Below, piece after piece: positions 28,256 through 38,583 of a stretch of 64,000 bases of DNA (position 1 is the first letter of the stretch; the number at the start of each line of letters is the position of its first letter). A model generated the notes under the pieces. That model saw nothing but the letters and a program-made list of their open reading frames with translations, did no database searches and was not told the DNA's origin. A program made the position numbers and the translations under genes. Origin of the DNA: Flavivirga jejuensis (GTDB lineage: Bacteria > Bacteroidota > Bacteroidia > Flavobacteriales > Flavobacteriaceae); contig NZ_JAUOEL010000007.1 of NCBI RefSeq assembly GCF_030540765.1, positions 175,794 to 239,793 of the forward strand, written 5' to 3'.

Positions 28256-31200
28256 TTACTCTATTAAAGCTTCAGATTTTTTATAGATTTCTTTTAATTC
28301 TGATATGGTTTCTTCTGAAGGCGCTTTCCACATACCTCTTTGAATCGCTTCTAGCATACGTTCAGACATATCTTTTAAAGCCCAAGGGTTATGTGCTTCT
28401 ATAAAGGCTTTATTTTCATCATCAAACAAGTACTTTTCGGTAATTTGCTCGTACATAAAGTCTTCAATTAGATTAGTAGTAGCGTCATAAGCAAATAAAT
28501 AGTCCATAGTAGCCGCCATTTCAAAAGCACCTTTATAACCATGTTCTTGCATCCCTTGCATCCATTTTGGATTGACAACTCTAGAGCGAAACACTTTTAA
28601 TAATTCTTCCTTTAAGGATTTTACTTTAGGATTATCTGGTCGCGAATGGTCACCAAAATACATGTCTGGTTGCGTGCCTTTTATTTTATTTACCGCAGCC
28701 GTCATACCTCCTTGAAATTGATAATAATCATCCGAATCTAAAATATCGTGTTCTCTATTGTCCTGATTTTGCATAACGACTTCAATAGAAGACAAACGTT
28801 TTTCAAAAGTTTCATGAGCCGATGTACCGCTGTTATTTTTCCCATAATACGCATAACCACTCCAATTGATATAGGCTTGGGCTAAATCGTCGGACGTCGT
28901 CCAATTCTTTTCATCAATTAACCCTTGTAAACCTGCGCCATAAGCTCCAGGTTTCGATCCAAACACACGATACAAGGCGCGTTCATTAGCCTGATTTTCA
29001 TCTAAGCCTTTGGCAAGCCATTGTTCTTTTTCTTGTAATACACGCTTTTTTATAGGGTTCTGTTCATCGGTTTCATCGAGTTCTGCAACTTTTTCGATAG
29101 CAGCATTAAATAGTGAAATTAAGTCTGGAAAAGCATCTCTAAAGAACCCAGAAATACGAAGCATGACATCAATTCTTGGTCTTTTAAGTTTTAAGGTAGA
29201 AATAATTTCAAAGTCTTTAACCCGCCTATTACTTCCTTGCCAAATGGGTTTTACTCCTATTAAAGCCAAAGCCTGGGCAATATCGTCACCACTGGTACGC
29301 ATTGTAGAGGTTCCCCAAACGGACAAGCCAATAGATGTTGGGTATTCCCCATTTTCTTGCAAATAACGATCAATAATGTTTTGGGCACTTTTTTCGCCTA
29401 ATTGGTATGCAGTTTCGGAAGGTACTGTGCGAACATCTACCGAATAAAAATTTCTTCCTGTTGGTAAGATATCCAATCGCCCTCGTGTAGGAGCACCAGA
29501 ACCACCCGCTGGTATGTATTTGCCGTTCAACCCACGAATTAAATGAGTTAATTCATGTCGTGTTTTGTTTAAAACAGGAATGGTGTGTTGCTGTATGTAT
29601 TGCAGTAACTGTTGGGTGTGTTTCCCTATGTTTCTTGGTGCTTCTCCTTTTAATAATTGTTGAATAAGTCCTTTTGATTTATTTTCTAAAAGCTCAACGG
29701 CTTGACCAAATGTTCTGCATTCAATACCAAAGATTTCTTTATTAAATGCATCTGAATAATTAACATGTAACGGATCAAAATTAAGCTGAAAATCTTTTGC
29801 TAAACATTGTGTGATCCCTTTTAAATTATTTTGAGGCAAACGGTGTAATGCCACTATTAAATCGATTAATTTTTCATTTTCGGGAAGACAACCCAAAATA
29901 TGTAAACCACCTCGTATTTGGGCTTCTTTTAATTCACACAAATAGCCATCAATCACTTCTAATAACGCATCAATATTTTTTCCATCTTGATTTAAATCGG
30001 TTTTAAGATGGGTTTCATTTACCAGGTTTTCAATTTTGGTTTTAATGAGTGCTGCTCTTTTTTTATCGACTAAAGCAGATTCGTAGAACTCATCAATTAA
30101 AAGTTCCAACTTCAATAAATCACCATAGTTTTCAGCCCTTGTCATGGGAGGAATTAAATGATCAAGAATAATAGCCTGATTTCTTCTTTTGGCTTGTGTG
30201 CCTTCCCCAGGATCATTAATAATAAAAGGATAAAAATGCGGAATGGCTCCTAAAATGGCTGAAGGAAAACAAGTTTCGTTACTTAATGCAACACTTTTCC
30301 CTGGGAGCCATTCTAAGTTTCCATGTTTTCCAATATGTACCAAAGCATCTGCTTTAAAGTCGTGCTGTAACCAAATGTAGTAAGCCAAATAAGCAGGTGG
30401 AGGCGGTAAATCTGGGGAATGATAACTGGCTTGCAAATCTAAATTGTAACCTCTACTCGGTTGAATACTAACCAATACGTTTTCAGAAATAAATCCTGGG
30501 ATTAAAAAATAACCTTTTTTATAATTGGGCGATTTGTTTGGAGCGCCCCATTGTGTTTCTATTTTTGTCCGAAGTGTGTCAGAAAGTTGGTTGTAGTAAC
30601 GATAGAACACCGTTTCATCCAACTTAATGGCATGACGCTCATTTAATGAATTTATCGTTTCTAAACTGTTCGTAACAGAGTTGGTTAACTTATCTATTAA
30701 CGCATTTGTAGTTTTGGGATAATCTGGAGCTAAGGTGTAATTTTCATCTGCTAATTCTTTTAAAATTTGCAAAGTACTTTGAGGGGTGTCTAGCCCTACC
30801 CCATTTGCTAACCGACTATTTTTGTTAGGATAGTTAGGTAGCACCAAGGCTATTTTTTTATGAGCATTTTCTTTTTGCTGTAAATGGATCCACCTTTTTG
30901 CCATTTGAGCCACAAACAAACAGCCTTCTGTATGCGGTACATAAGAAACAACTTCAGAATCTGTTATAGCATCTTTTTCTATAGACTCTTTAAAAGATAT
31001 CACTTTTGAAATAATTTTGCCATCAACCTCTGGTAAAGCAATATTCATAGCAATATCTGTGGGAGGCAAACCAAAATCTCCATCCAGCCAACTTTCATGG
31101 TTGCAACTCCCCATGATCGCCTGAATAACGGGAACATTAAATACATCAAACAGGCTTTGCTCAGTATCATGAAAACCTTGAACACTAAAACCTGTCGTAT

Positions 31201-32002
31201 TTATGATAATTTGAGGTTTTTCAATTTGATAGTGTTTTAACAAATCGAATATTTGTTGCTGTATATCTTTTTCGCGATAACCCGATGCCATTAGCACCGT
31301 TGATGACATACCTTCTTCTTCTAAAGCATTAATAATAGCATGAATGGGATCTAAATTATTAGATAAATAATAACTCCTATAACTAAAAATAATAGCTTGT
31401 GCTTTCTTTTCAACTCGTGTTGTTGTATTCCAAATACCTGTGTTGGGATTGTATAAAAATAAATCTGGAATTGTAGTAATCTTTGAAGGGCTTAAATTAA
31501 AATCACCAATTCTATTTATTAATAATTGTAATGCTGACTGACAGTTTTTAACACCTCCAGATTGTACATATTTCCATATAACATCGACTTCTTTTAGCGA
31601 CATAGTAGACGAGCTCATTAACTCTAAATCTGGTTTATTATCTCCAGGCAAGAATATAAGCTGAATGTTATTTGTTTCACAACATTCCGTTATGGCTTCG
31701 CAGAGGTAATTATAATATGCTTTTCCTCCTAAAAGTTTAAGTATTACAATCTTTGCAGAAGAAATGACTTCATCCACATAAGTATCTATAGTCAGCTCTT
31801 GCTTAAAATAGGAAAGATTGGCAAAACGAAAAGAAGGGAGCGCATCTACGGCATGATATAATGATTTGTAGGCATTGTTCATCATAAATAAATCGGAATC
31901 TGCTGAAGACAAAAAAACAATGTCTCCAGGAGATTGATCGATGTAAAAAACACCTTCATCATTGGGATTCCATCCACCAGGTATTGTAGAAATTAAATGC
32001 AC
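28256..32002 (-). CDS. cobN: Cobaltochelatase subunit CobN
   Basis: 1248 residues, the usual length of CobN/magnesium-chelatase subunit H. It inserts Co2+ into hydrogenobyrinic acid a,c-diamide with an ATPase partner. Family blocks include HGNLEWLPGKSVALS, PFIINDPGEGTQAKRR, GGSGAPTRGRLDILPTGRNFYSVD and VWGTSTMRTSGDDIAQALAL. The start is GTG at 32002 and overlaps the last base of the cobW TAG stop, which supports translational coupling. It is the last gene of the cobalamin operon. Its ATPase partner is probably the ChlI/ChlD-like protein at 35151-36791. Confidence 0.95.
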   Translation of the reverse strand: MHLISTIPGGWNPNDEGVFYIDQSPGDIVFLSSADSDLFMMNNAYKSLYHAVDALPSFRFANLSYFKQELTIDTYVDEVISSAKIVILKLLGGKAYYNYLCEAITECCETNNIQLIFLPGDNKPDLELMSSSTMSLKEVDVIWKYVQSGGVKNCQSALQLLINRIGDFNLSPSKITTIPDLFLYNPNTGIWNTTTRVEKKAQAIIFSYRSYYLSNNLDPIHAIINALEEEGMSSTVLMASGYREKDIQQQIFDLLKHYQIEKPQIIINTTGFSVQGFHDTEQSLFDVFNVPVIQAIMGSCNHESWLDGDFGLPPTDIAMNIALPEVDGKIISKVISFKESIEKDAITDSEVVSYVPHTEGCLFVAQMAKRWIHLQQKENAHKKIALVLPNYPNKNSRLANGVGLDTPQSTLQILKELADENYTLAPDYPKTTNALIDKLTNSVTNSLETINSLNERHAIKLDETVFYRYYNQLSDTLRTKIETQWGAPNKSPNYKKGYFLIPGFISENVLVSIQPSRGYNLDLQASYHSPDLPPPPAYLAYYIWLQHDFKADALVHIGKHGNLEWLPGKSVALSNETCFPSAILGAIPHFYPFIINDPGEGTQAKRRNQAIILDHLIPPMTRAENYGDLLKLELLIDEFYESALVDKKRAALIKTKIENLVNETHLKTDLNQDGKNIDALLEVIDGYLCELKEAQIRGGLHILGCLPENEKLIDLIVALHRLPQNNLKGITQCLAKDFQLNFDPLHVNYSDAFNKEIFGIECRTFGQAVELLENKSKGLIQQLLKGEAPRNIGKHTQQLLQYIQQHTIPVLNKTRHELTHLIRGLNGKYIPAGGSGAPTRGRLDILPTGRNFYSVDVRTVPSETAYQLGEKSAQNIIDRYLQENGEYPTSIGLSVWGTSTMRTSGDDIAQALALIGVKPIWQGSNRRVKDFEIISTLKLKRPRIDVMLRISGFFRDAFPDLISLFNAAIEKVAELDETDEQNPIKKRVLQEKEQWLAKGLDENQANERALYRVFGSKPGAYGAGLQGLIDEKNWTTSDDLAQAYINWSGYAYYGKNNSGTSAHETFEKRLSSIEVVMQNQDNREHDILDSDDYYQFQGGMTAAVNKIKGTQPDMYFGDHSRPDNPKVKSLKEELLKVFRSRVVNPKWMQGMQEHGYKGAFEMAATMDYLFAYDATTNLIEDFMYEQITEKYLFDDENKAFIEAHNPWALKDMSERMLEAIQRGMWKAPSEETISELKEIYKKSEALIE

Positions 32003-33027
32003 TAAATTGAGTTTTCTGCTTTTAATTCCTCAACCCCTTTACCAATAACAACCAGTTTTGTTTTACGGATTTCATTTTCTTCCCAAGGTCTTTCAAAATA
32101 ATAATCGAAACGAGCCCCTACGCCTTGTAAAACCATACGCATGGGTTTGTTTGGGATGTTAACAAATCCTTTTATACGATAAATTTCATGATTTTGGACT
32201 AAGCCTTTTAAATCTGCAACTAAAGCCTTAATATCTGCTGTTTCTGGATATTCTAGTAATGCATTTTGAATATCATCATTGTGATGGTGGTGATGCCCAT
32301 GCTTATGATGTTCTTCATGAATGGAATGACGGTTATCCACATCATTTTCTGCTGAAGCTTCTAAACCTAGTAATAAGGCGTTATCTAACTCGCCATTTAC
32401 AACAGGAATAATTTTAGTATTTGATCTTGCTTTATTGGTTATAATTTGATTGATTTCTTCAAATGTCTCATCATCAACTAAATCTCTCTTGCTTACTAAA
32501 ACCAAGTCGGCACAGGTTAATTGATCTAAAAACAGTTCTTCTATTGGCGTTTCATGATCTAACGAATCATCTGCTAAACGTTGTGCTTGCACACGCTCTC
32601 GATCACAAATTTCTCCAGTAGCGATCCCCACAGCATCTACGACAGTAATAACGGAATCTATTGTAATATGAGGTTTTAAATCGGGCCAGTTTACTGCTTT
32701 CACCAAGGGCTTAGGCATCGACAATCCCGATGTTTCTATGACAATATGATCTATTTGATCTTTACGCTCTAATAATTGCAACATAGAAGGTAAGAACTCT
32801 TCTTGTACGGTACAGCAAATACAGCCGTTTGGTAACTGGATTAAATCGCAGTCATCATCCTCACATCCTGTTGCCCCTATCAATTGACCATCTACATCTA
32901 CTTCTCCAAATTCATTCACCAAAACAGCGATACGCTTGCCATTGGCATTTTTTAACATATTGTGAACCAAGGTCGTTTTTCCTACGCCTAAAAAACCTGT
33001 AACTATAGTAATTGGTATTTTATTCAT
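32002..33027 (-). CDS. cobW: CobW-family GTPase
   Basis: 341 residues. It has the P-loop GFLGVGKT (11-18), the COG0523 metal motif GCICC (Cys69, Cys71, Cys72), and a His-rich stretch (HEEHHKHGHHHHH) near residue 240 before the C-terminal CobW_C domain. CobW proteins are thought to load Co2+ onto the CobN chelatase, and the gene sits directly upstream of cobN. The His tract would bind Co or Zn. Confidence 0.93.
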   Translation of the reverse strand: MNKIPITIVTGFLGVGKTTLVHNMLKNANGKRIAVLVNEFGEVDVDGQLIGATGCEDDDCDLIQLPNGCICCTVQEEFLPSMLQLLERKDQIDHIVIETSGLSMPKPLVKAVNWPDLKPHITIDSVITVVDAVGIATGEICDRERVQAQRLADDSLDHETPIEELFLDQLTCADLVLVSKRDLVDDETFEEINQIITNKARSNTKIIPVVNGELDNALLLGLEASAENDVDNRHSIHEEHHKHGHHHHHNDDIQNALLEYPETADIKALVADLKGLVQNHEIYRIKGFVNIPNKPMRMVLQGVGARFDYYFERPWEENEIRKTKLVVIGKGVEELKAENSI

Positions 33028-33038
33028 TGTAATCGTTT

Positions 33039-33626
33039 TTATGAGTTTGTTTTTTTCTTTCTTTTATATAAAAATAAATTCCACTTTTCTTCGGCAACGC
33101 CGTGTTTGTCCATTTCTGCTCTAGCCATTGTAAAAAACAAATCTGAGAGCCTGTTTATATATCTGGAAATGTAATCGTGAACACATTCTGGATCTTCTTG
33201 CATTAAAGTAACCAACTGCCTTTCTCCCCTTCTTACTTGAGTTCTGCAAACATGGCAAAGTGCAGATATTTCGTTTCCTCCTGGCAATAAAAAATAGTCT
33301 GAAGGCGAACTAATGTTATCCTCTAATTCGTCTAACCAATTTTCGCAAAATTCTGCGCCATCTTCTGGTTTTGGATTCGGATTTTCTTTCTTAGAATCTG
33401 ATGGACGCGCCAAGTGTGACATCATATTCATCATATCTTTTTGGATTCGATGCAGATTGGGCTGCCATTCATGATCGTTTCCTAATTTGCTTCTCAGCAA
33501 TCCTATGGTAGAATTAACTTCATCAAGCGTTCCTATACATTCAATTCGTGGGGAGTTTTTAAATTCTCTTTTGCCTCCAAAAACACCTGTTGTTCCTTTA
33601 TCTCCTTTGCGGGTATAAATTTTCAT
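33039..33626 (-). CDS. pduO: Cob(I)alamin adenosyltransferase, PduO type
   Basis: 195 residues. The N-terminal KIYTRKGDKGTTGVFGG ATP-binding motif and the C-terminal RYINRLSDLFFTMAR helix define the PduO/MMAB family, a trimeric enzyme that transfers the 5'-deoxyadenosyl group of ATP to cob(I)alamin or a corrinoid precursor. Its start overlaps the cobB stop by 4 bases and it lies 11 bases before cobW. The cytosolic location and cluster context fit a de novo pathway role. Confidence 0.92.
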   Translation of the reverse strand: MKIYTRKGDKGTTGVFGGKREFKNSPRIECIGTLDEVNSTIGLLRSKLGNDHEWQPNLHRIQKDMMNMMSHLARPSDSKKENPNPKPEDGAEFCENWLDELEDNISSPSDYFLLPGGNEISALCHVCRTQVRRGERQLVTLMQEDPECVHDYISRYINRLSDLFFTMARAEMDKHGVAEEKWNLFLYKRKKKTNS

Positions 33627-34939
33627 AAGTTGTGGTTTATTTCGTTTATCAATTGTGAAAGTCGTTCTGTAGTACCAAAATAATGATGTACGTAAGACCC
33701 CATTACATGCTGTTTTTTATAAATTTTCGTGGTTGTTTTACCGCCTCTAGCATTTATGATGTTTGCCTCCATACTGGTTTCGTTATCGTTTATTATACTT
33801 GAATAATGAAACTCATGCCCTTTAAAAGAATGATTGTTTATTTCAGACGTACGATACCCCAGATGCAGTTTGGGATTGGCAATGGTAGATTCAAAATTAA
33901 AATAGTTTACCATGTTATAGGTTTCATTATCTTCGGATAGAATCGATTTCCCCAAATACATCATCCCGCCACATTCTGCATATATTTTACCATCATTTTG
34001 AGCATATTTTTTAATTGCCAAAAGCATCTCTTTATTACTAGAAAGTTCTTTTAAATATAGTTCTGGGTAGCCTCCTGGGAAATAAATGAAATCGCAATTA
34101 GGAGTGTCTTTATCATGTATCGGACTAAAAAACTGTACATCGCCTAATTGTTGCATCACTCTAATGTTTTGAGGATAGATGAAATTAAAAGCTTCATCTT
34201 TAGCTACTGCAAATTTGATTTTGTTTTTTGACTTCGTTTCTTTTGATGAAACTGTTGTAGTTTCTATGTCTTTTGAAGCTTCTAAAATGGCTTTCCAGTT
34301 TACTGTTTCTTCTAGTTTATTTGCAATTTTGTCAATTACGATATCAAACTTTTTAATGTCTTCTATATTTAAGCCTAAATACCTTGAAGGTATAGCAATG
34401 TCTTTTATATTCTGAAGGTACCCAAACGACTTTACACCAATATCCTCGCAAGCTTCTTTTAAAAAAGTATAATGATTTGCAGACCCTACGCGATTAAAAA
34501 TAACGCCCATGATCTTAAGGTTTTTATCAAAATTCACAAAACCTTGAATAAGCGGTGCTACTGAGTAAGCAACTGCTTTTGCATCAATGACCAACAACAC
34601 TGGTGTGCGGAGTTTTTTTGCTAATTCTGCCGTACTCCCTTTATCTTTTTTTGCGCCATCAAACAAGCCCATAACGCCTTCTATACAATTCACTTGTGCG
34701 TTTCTACTATAAACATGTAAACTTGTATTGATGTCTTCTTGAGTCATCATATACAAATCAAGATTTACACCTGTTTTGTCACAAGCCAATTGGTGAAACT
34801 TAGGATCTATATAATCAGGACCTACCTTAAAAGGTTGGGGTGCTATATTTTTTTGCTTAAACAAACGCAATAACCCTAAAGTGATCGTGGTTTTTCCCGC
34901 ATTACTATTTGGTGCTGCTATGATAAATTGTTTTGTCAT
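33623..34939 (-). CDS. cobB: Cobyrinic acid a,c-diamide synthase
   Basis: 438 residues. The N-terminal nucleotide-binding domain has APNSNAGKTT (9-18). The C-terminal class I glutamine-amidotransferase domain has CGG in IYAECGGMMYLG and a His in VMGSYVHHYFG. CobB/CbiA amidates the a and c carboxylates of the corrin ring with glutamine and ATP. In late-insertion pathways the diamide is the CobN substrate, which fits the operon order. A 211-base spacer with a repeat separates it from the ChlI/D gene, the only wide break in this half of the operon. Confidence 0.94.
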   Translation of the reverse strand: MTKQFIIAAPNSNAGKTTITLGLLRLFKQKNIAPQPFKVGPDYIDPKFHQLACDKTGVNLDLYMMTQEDINTSLHVYSRNAQVNCIEGVMGLFDGAKKDKGSTAELAKKLRTPVLLVIDAKAVAYSVAPLIQGFVNFDKNLKIMGVIFNRVGSANHYTFLKEACEDIGVKSFGYLQNIKDIAIPSRYLGLNIEDIKKFDIVIDKIANKLEETVNWKAILEASKDIETTTVSSKETKSKNKIKFAVAKDEAFNFIYPQNIRVMQQLGDVQFFSPIHDKDTPNCDFIYFPGGYPELYLKELSSNKEMLLAIKKYAQNDGKIYAECGGMMYLGKSILSEDNETYNMVNYFNFESTIANPKLHLGYRTSEINNHSFKGHEFHYSSIINDNETSMEANIINARGGKTTTKIYKKQHVMGSYVHHYFGTTERLSQLINEINHNL

Positions 34940-35009
34940 TTTTTTTAATGGGTTGGAATTTCTGAAACCATAAAATTTACTTTAGTTGTTGTTTAAGTAA
35001 TGAAACTAT

Positions 35010-35132
35010 GTCATTCCGAACGCTACGGAGAGTAAAATATATTTTACTTGAACGTATATAGCGTAGCTATCGAAGAGGAATCTCATCCCTCTGAGATGTC
35101 TCGTCGCTCATGCTTCGCTCTGTCGACATGAC
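35010..35132. repeat. GTCATTC-type palindromic repeat inside the cob operon
   Basis: Starts GTCATTCCGA and ends CGACATGAC, with an internal AAGTAAAATATATTTTACTT palindrome (35031-35050). Related to the units at 17241-17510. It occupies most of the 211-base gap between the ChlI/D and cobB genes. Confidence 0.7.
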
Positions 35133-35150
35133 AAAACAATTGTTCTTCTA

Positions 35151-36791
35151 TTAATCATTCCCTGTAATTAAAACTTCATACTCTGCATGGATTTGTTTGG
35201 CAAGCTCTTGAGCGACCCCTATTTTTACAATGCCTTTTTCTGCATCTACAATTTGAGTTTTATGTATGCCTTTACAATAGGTTTTAAAAGCGAGTATTAC
35301 ATCTTCCAAATGGCTACCTTCATTTAATTTTCCATCTGTAATAACATGAAGAACATGATGATAGTCCATATCTGAACACAACCCTTTTATTTGCTTAAAA
35401 CCAGCAATTAAATTGGTCTTCCCTCCTGTTTTTATTTCTGCTAATGTTGTTTCAACAGTATTTAAAACAGTAGTATTTCTTAAAATAATTTGAGCGCCTC
35501 CATCAAATAAAGAAACCATAGAAAATTGAGTGCTTTGTGTTTTTGTTTGCTCCGCTATTTTATTTACGGTGCCTTTGGCGTAGGCAATGATCTGATTTTT
35601 AAGCATCGATCCACTAGAATCTATTAAAAAAATATGATGTTGTTTTAAAACAGTGCTTTTGCGTTTGGTTTTTAGCTCAAATTTATCGGTTGCTAAATAT
35701 TGATTTACTGTTTTTTTTGTATCTATTGCTGTAAGATTACCATCTAAACTTTGCGTTGAATAAGCGCCATTTTGAATGGTATTGGCATTTATTTCCTTTG
35801 GCTTCTGAAATTCATTTTCAGGTATTAAAATAGTGGCCTTTTCTTCTTTTGAAGTATTTGTATCTGGGTCTGATTCTTGAGGCTGATGGTTTTGCTCTTG
35901 TGGTCGATTTTGTTGATCTGGCGTATTCAAACTTCTATGATTTAGCACAAAATCTGCAATACTATCAACCTCCTTTGTGGTTACTTCTGTTATATTTTTA
36001 TAAGCAGCATAGGCTCTCGCCGTTTTTATTAATAAAATATCGGCTCGTAAACCTTCTACTTGGTGTTGTATGGCTAATTCACTACAGTATTCAATAATGC
36101 TATCATCTATTTTTATAGATAACAACTTGCTTTTAGCGGTTTTAATTTGTGTGGCTATGCTTTCGTCTTTGCTTTTGTAATTGATTATAAATTGTGAAGG
36201 ATCATCATCAAAAGCTAAACGTTGTTTCATGATTTTTTGACGTACTTTAACATCTTTAGGAGTCGTAATAGTCACACTTAATCCAAAACGGTCTTTTAGT
36301 TGTGGTCTTAAACTTCCTTCTTCGGGGTTCATAGACCCCACTAAACAAAACTGGCTTTTAAAATAACGCGATATGCCTTCTCTTTCTAAATAATAGTTGC
36401 CAGAAGCGGTAGCATCCAACAAAATATCGGTGAGATAATCTTGCAACAGATTCACTTCGTCTACATACAAAACACCTTGATGTGCTTGTGCCATTAATCC
36501 TAAGTTGACCACTTCTTTTTTAGCATTAATCAATTGTTCCAAATCAATGCTTCCAACAAGTCGATCTTCAGAGACGCCAATAGGCAAATTAACAAAGGGG
36601 GATTCCTTTTCATCTCCCATTAAATTTGTTAAGGCTCTAATCAAAGTGGTTTTTCCTGTGCCTTTATCTCCAATGGCTAATACCCCGCCAATCAATGGAT
36701 CGATCAAATTTAAAATAAGCGCTAGCTTAAAGTTGTCTTGACCAACAATGGCCGAAAAGGGAAACTTTATTTGGTTTTTATCTTGTCTCAT
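35151..36791 (-). CDS. ChlI/ChlD-like AAA+ and VWA protein, probable cobaltochelatase ATPase
   Basis: 546 residues. The AAA+ domain has Walker A GDKGTGKT (41-48), Walker B VLYVDEVN and the sensor block GSMNPEEGSLRPQLKDRFGL. A Gln/Pro/Asp-rich linker (about 300-330) leads to a von Willebrand A domain with MIDAS DSSGS (391-395). It thus fuses magnesium-chelatase I- and D-type halves. With CobN in the same operon it most likely replaces CobS/CobT as the ATPase of the cobaltochelatase. The start overlaps the transporter stop by 4 bases. Confidence 0.88.
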   Translation of the reverse strand: MRQDKNQIKFPFSAIVGQDNFKLALILNLIDPLIGGVLAIGDKGTGKTTLIRALTNLMGDEKESPFVNLPIGVSEDRLVGSIDLEQLINAKKEVVNLGLMAQAHQGVLYVDEVNLLQDYLTDILLDATASGNYYLEREGISRYFKSQFCLVGSMNPEEGSLRPQLKDRFGLSVTITTPKDVKVRQKIMKQRLAFDDDPSQFIINYKSKDESIATQIKTAKSKLLSIKIDDSIIEYCSELAIQHQVEGLRADILLIKTARAYAAYKNITEVTTKEVDSIADFVLNHRSLNTPDQQNRPQEQNHQPQESDPDTNTSKEEKATILIPENEFQKPKEINANTIQNGAYSTQSLDGNLTAIDTKKTVNQYLATDKFELKTKRKSTVLKQHHIFLIDSSGSMLKNQIIAYAKGTVNKIAEQTKTQSTQFSMVSLFDGGAQIILRNTTVLNTVETTLAEIKTGGKTNLIAGFKQIKGLCSDMDYHHVLHVITDGKLNEGSHLEDVILAFKTYCKGIHKTQIVDAEKGIVKIGVAQELAKQIHAEYEVLITGND

Positions 36792-37504
36792 AATCCTGAA
36801 AGCGCATTATATGTCCAAAAAATTCCTATAAGGATGGATGCAAGCCCTGCCAGGCCGTTCATCCATTTAAAAACTGATAAATTCCGTTCTAAAAACCGAC
36901 TCATTACGGCTATTAAAACATAACTATAAACACCCATTGCTATAATAATCCCTAAAGATTCTATAGCTAAGACCAATAAGGCTTCATTTACTGTACTGGA
37001 ACTCAATACTAAAGCAGACGTTAATGCGCCGCCAGTTCCAGCTAAACCATGCATCATTCCAATCCAAAATGATTTATTCATCGGGTTTACTGCGATTTCT
37101 TCGCCTTTGGTTCCGTGAAGATGTATGGGGTTAGAGATGTCATGCTCGTGTGGTTCAATTTTTTTGTGATCTTGTACCATCTCATTAATGGCGTAATTTC
37201 TCTTAATTGCCGTAACCCCTAACCAGATCATAATAGGGCCAACAATAAGTTCTGCCCAAAAGGAAATATCCTCAATAATCAAACTAGCCATACTTCTAAA
37301 AAACAGTGCCACACCACCAAAAAGTAAAAGTGTCACCGAATGTCCGAAGGCCCATTGAGAGGCTTTAAAAACAGTTTTAATGTTAACCCTTTTTTTATTG
37401 ATAGCATTTTCTGTTGCCAATACAGAAACAGCTGTTACATGATCGGGTTCAAAAGAATGTAAAATACCCGCCATTAGGGGTCTGATTAAAGAAGTTATTG
37501 TCAT
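36788..37504 (-). CDS. UreH/NiCoT-like transporter, probable cobalt uptake
   Basis: 238 residues with about six membrane segments. The second-segment motif HSFEPDHVTAVS corresponds to the HxxxxDH metal-selectivity motif of nickel/cobalt permeases, and a cytosolic His-rich loop (HEHDISNPIHLHG) follows. MMHGLAGTGGAL carries another conserved His. Placed between cbiD and the chelatase ATPase with 4-base overlaps on both sides, it most likely imports Co2+ for corrin synthesis. It could also be classed with the sulfite-exporter/UreH superfamily. Confidence 0.82.
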   Translation of the reverse strand: MTITSLIRPLMAGILHSFEPDHVTAVSVLATENAINKKRVNIKTVFKASQWAFGHSVTLLLFGGVALFFRSMASLIIEDISFWAELIVGPIMIWLGVTAIKRNYAINEMVQDHKKIEPHEHDISNPIHLHGTKGEEIAVNPMNKSFWIGMMHGLAGTGGALTSALVLSSSTVNEALLVLAIESLGIIIAMGVYSYVLIAVMSRFLERNLSVFKWMNGLAGLASILIGIFWTYNALSGL

Positions 37505-38583
37505 TTTTTATATTTAATAAGTGTTCCGTCTTTATGAATAAGGTAAATCTCTAATGCTACCTGTTTAATTTTTACCTGGGTATGCTGGTAGCAATGCTTT
37601 AATAACAGTTGGAAGAAAGCTGAGTTTTGTTCAAAATCAAACAACTCAATTAATCGTCCAGCCATATTTAATGTTCTAATTTTTTCAGTTTCTTTAAATC
37701 CAATTTCTTCGGCTAACCGAACTACAAAATCTTTATTCCAGCTAGAAACGCAGCTATGTGTGTAGGTAACCCCTCCTGCTAGTTTTACCGCTTTCCCCAA
37801 CATAATACCAATGCTTACTTTTTTTATAGGTGATTTATTGATTTTAGTTAGGGTTTCTCCAATCCAATTACCATAATGAATAAATGCATGTTCTGGAAGA
37901 TGGCTAAACTTTGTTCGCAAATATTTTTCGCTTCTTGCACCAGAATTAATAACCAATTCGCTGGTTTTATTGGCAACAGCAACGTCTATACCTTGTTCAA
38001 TACTGGCAATATAAGATGAGGAAGAGTAAGGTTTTACAATACCACTGGTTCCTAAAATAGAAATGCCATTCATAATACCTACACGTTCATTGAGTGTACG
38101 CTTTGCTATTTTTTTTCCATCGGTAACAAAAACAGTTATCGATACACCGCATTCTAAATCGTAATCGTGCAATAGTTTTTGAATGGCGCTACGCATCATT
38201 TTTCTTGGAACGGGATTGATCGCTGGTTCTCCAATAGCAAGTTCCAAGCCTTTAAGCGTAACCGTTCCAACACCTTCACCTGCAAAAAACTGAATATCTT
38301 TTTGTTGTGTTAGTGCTACAATACATCCTATTTCTGCGCCATTAGTTACATCTGGATCGTCTCCAGCATCTTTAATCACCGAACATTTAGCAGTATCTTC
38401 TGTAAATTCACAACAATGTATTGGTAGCTCAACAACTTTATCAATTGGCAGATGTATCTTTACTTTTGAAGTCGCTTTTTGATGAATAATAGCCATTAAT
38501 CCAGCTTTCGTCGCAGCAGTTGCACAGGTACCTGTTGTAAATCCCTCTCTTAATGGTCCTTTTGGAATCTTCCTTAAACTCAT
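37501..38583 (-). CDS. cbiD: Cobalt-precorrin-5B C1-methyltransferase CbiD
   Basis: 360 residues. The family start LREGFTTGTCATAATKAG and the later GGVTYTHSCVSSWNKDF are typical of CbiD, an S-adenosylmethionine enzyme that methylates C1 after ring contraction in the anaerobic route. It replaces CobF of the aerobic route. The gene overlaps its neighbours by 4 bases on each side. Confidence 0.94.
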   Translation of the reverse strand: MSLRKIPKGPLREGFTTGTCATAATKAGLMAIIHQKATSKVKIHLPIDKVVELPIHCCEFTEDTAKCSVIKDAGDDPDVTNGAEIGCIVALTQQKDIQFFAGEGVGTVTLKGLELAIGEPAINPVPRKMMRSAIQKLLHDYDLECGVSITVFVTDGKKIAKRTLNERVGIMNGISILGTSGIVKPYSSSSYIASIEQGIDVAVANKTSELVINSGARSEKYLRTKFSHLPEHAFIHYGNWIGETLTKINKSPIKKVSIGIMLGKAVKLAGGVTYTHSCVSSWNKDFVVRLAEEIGFKETEKIRTLNMAGRLIELFDFEQNSAFFQLLLKHCYQHTQVKIKQVALEIYLIHKDGTLIKYKK

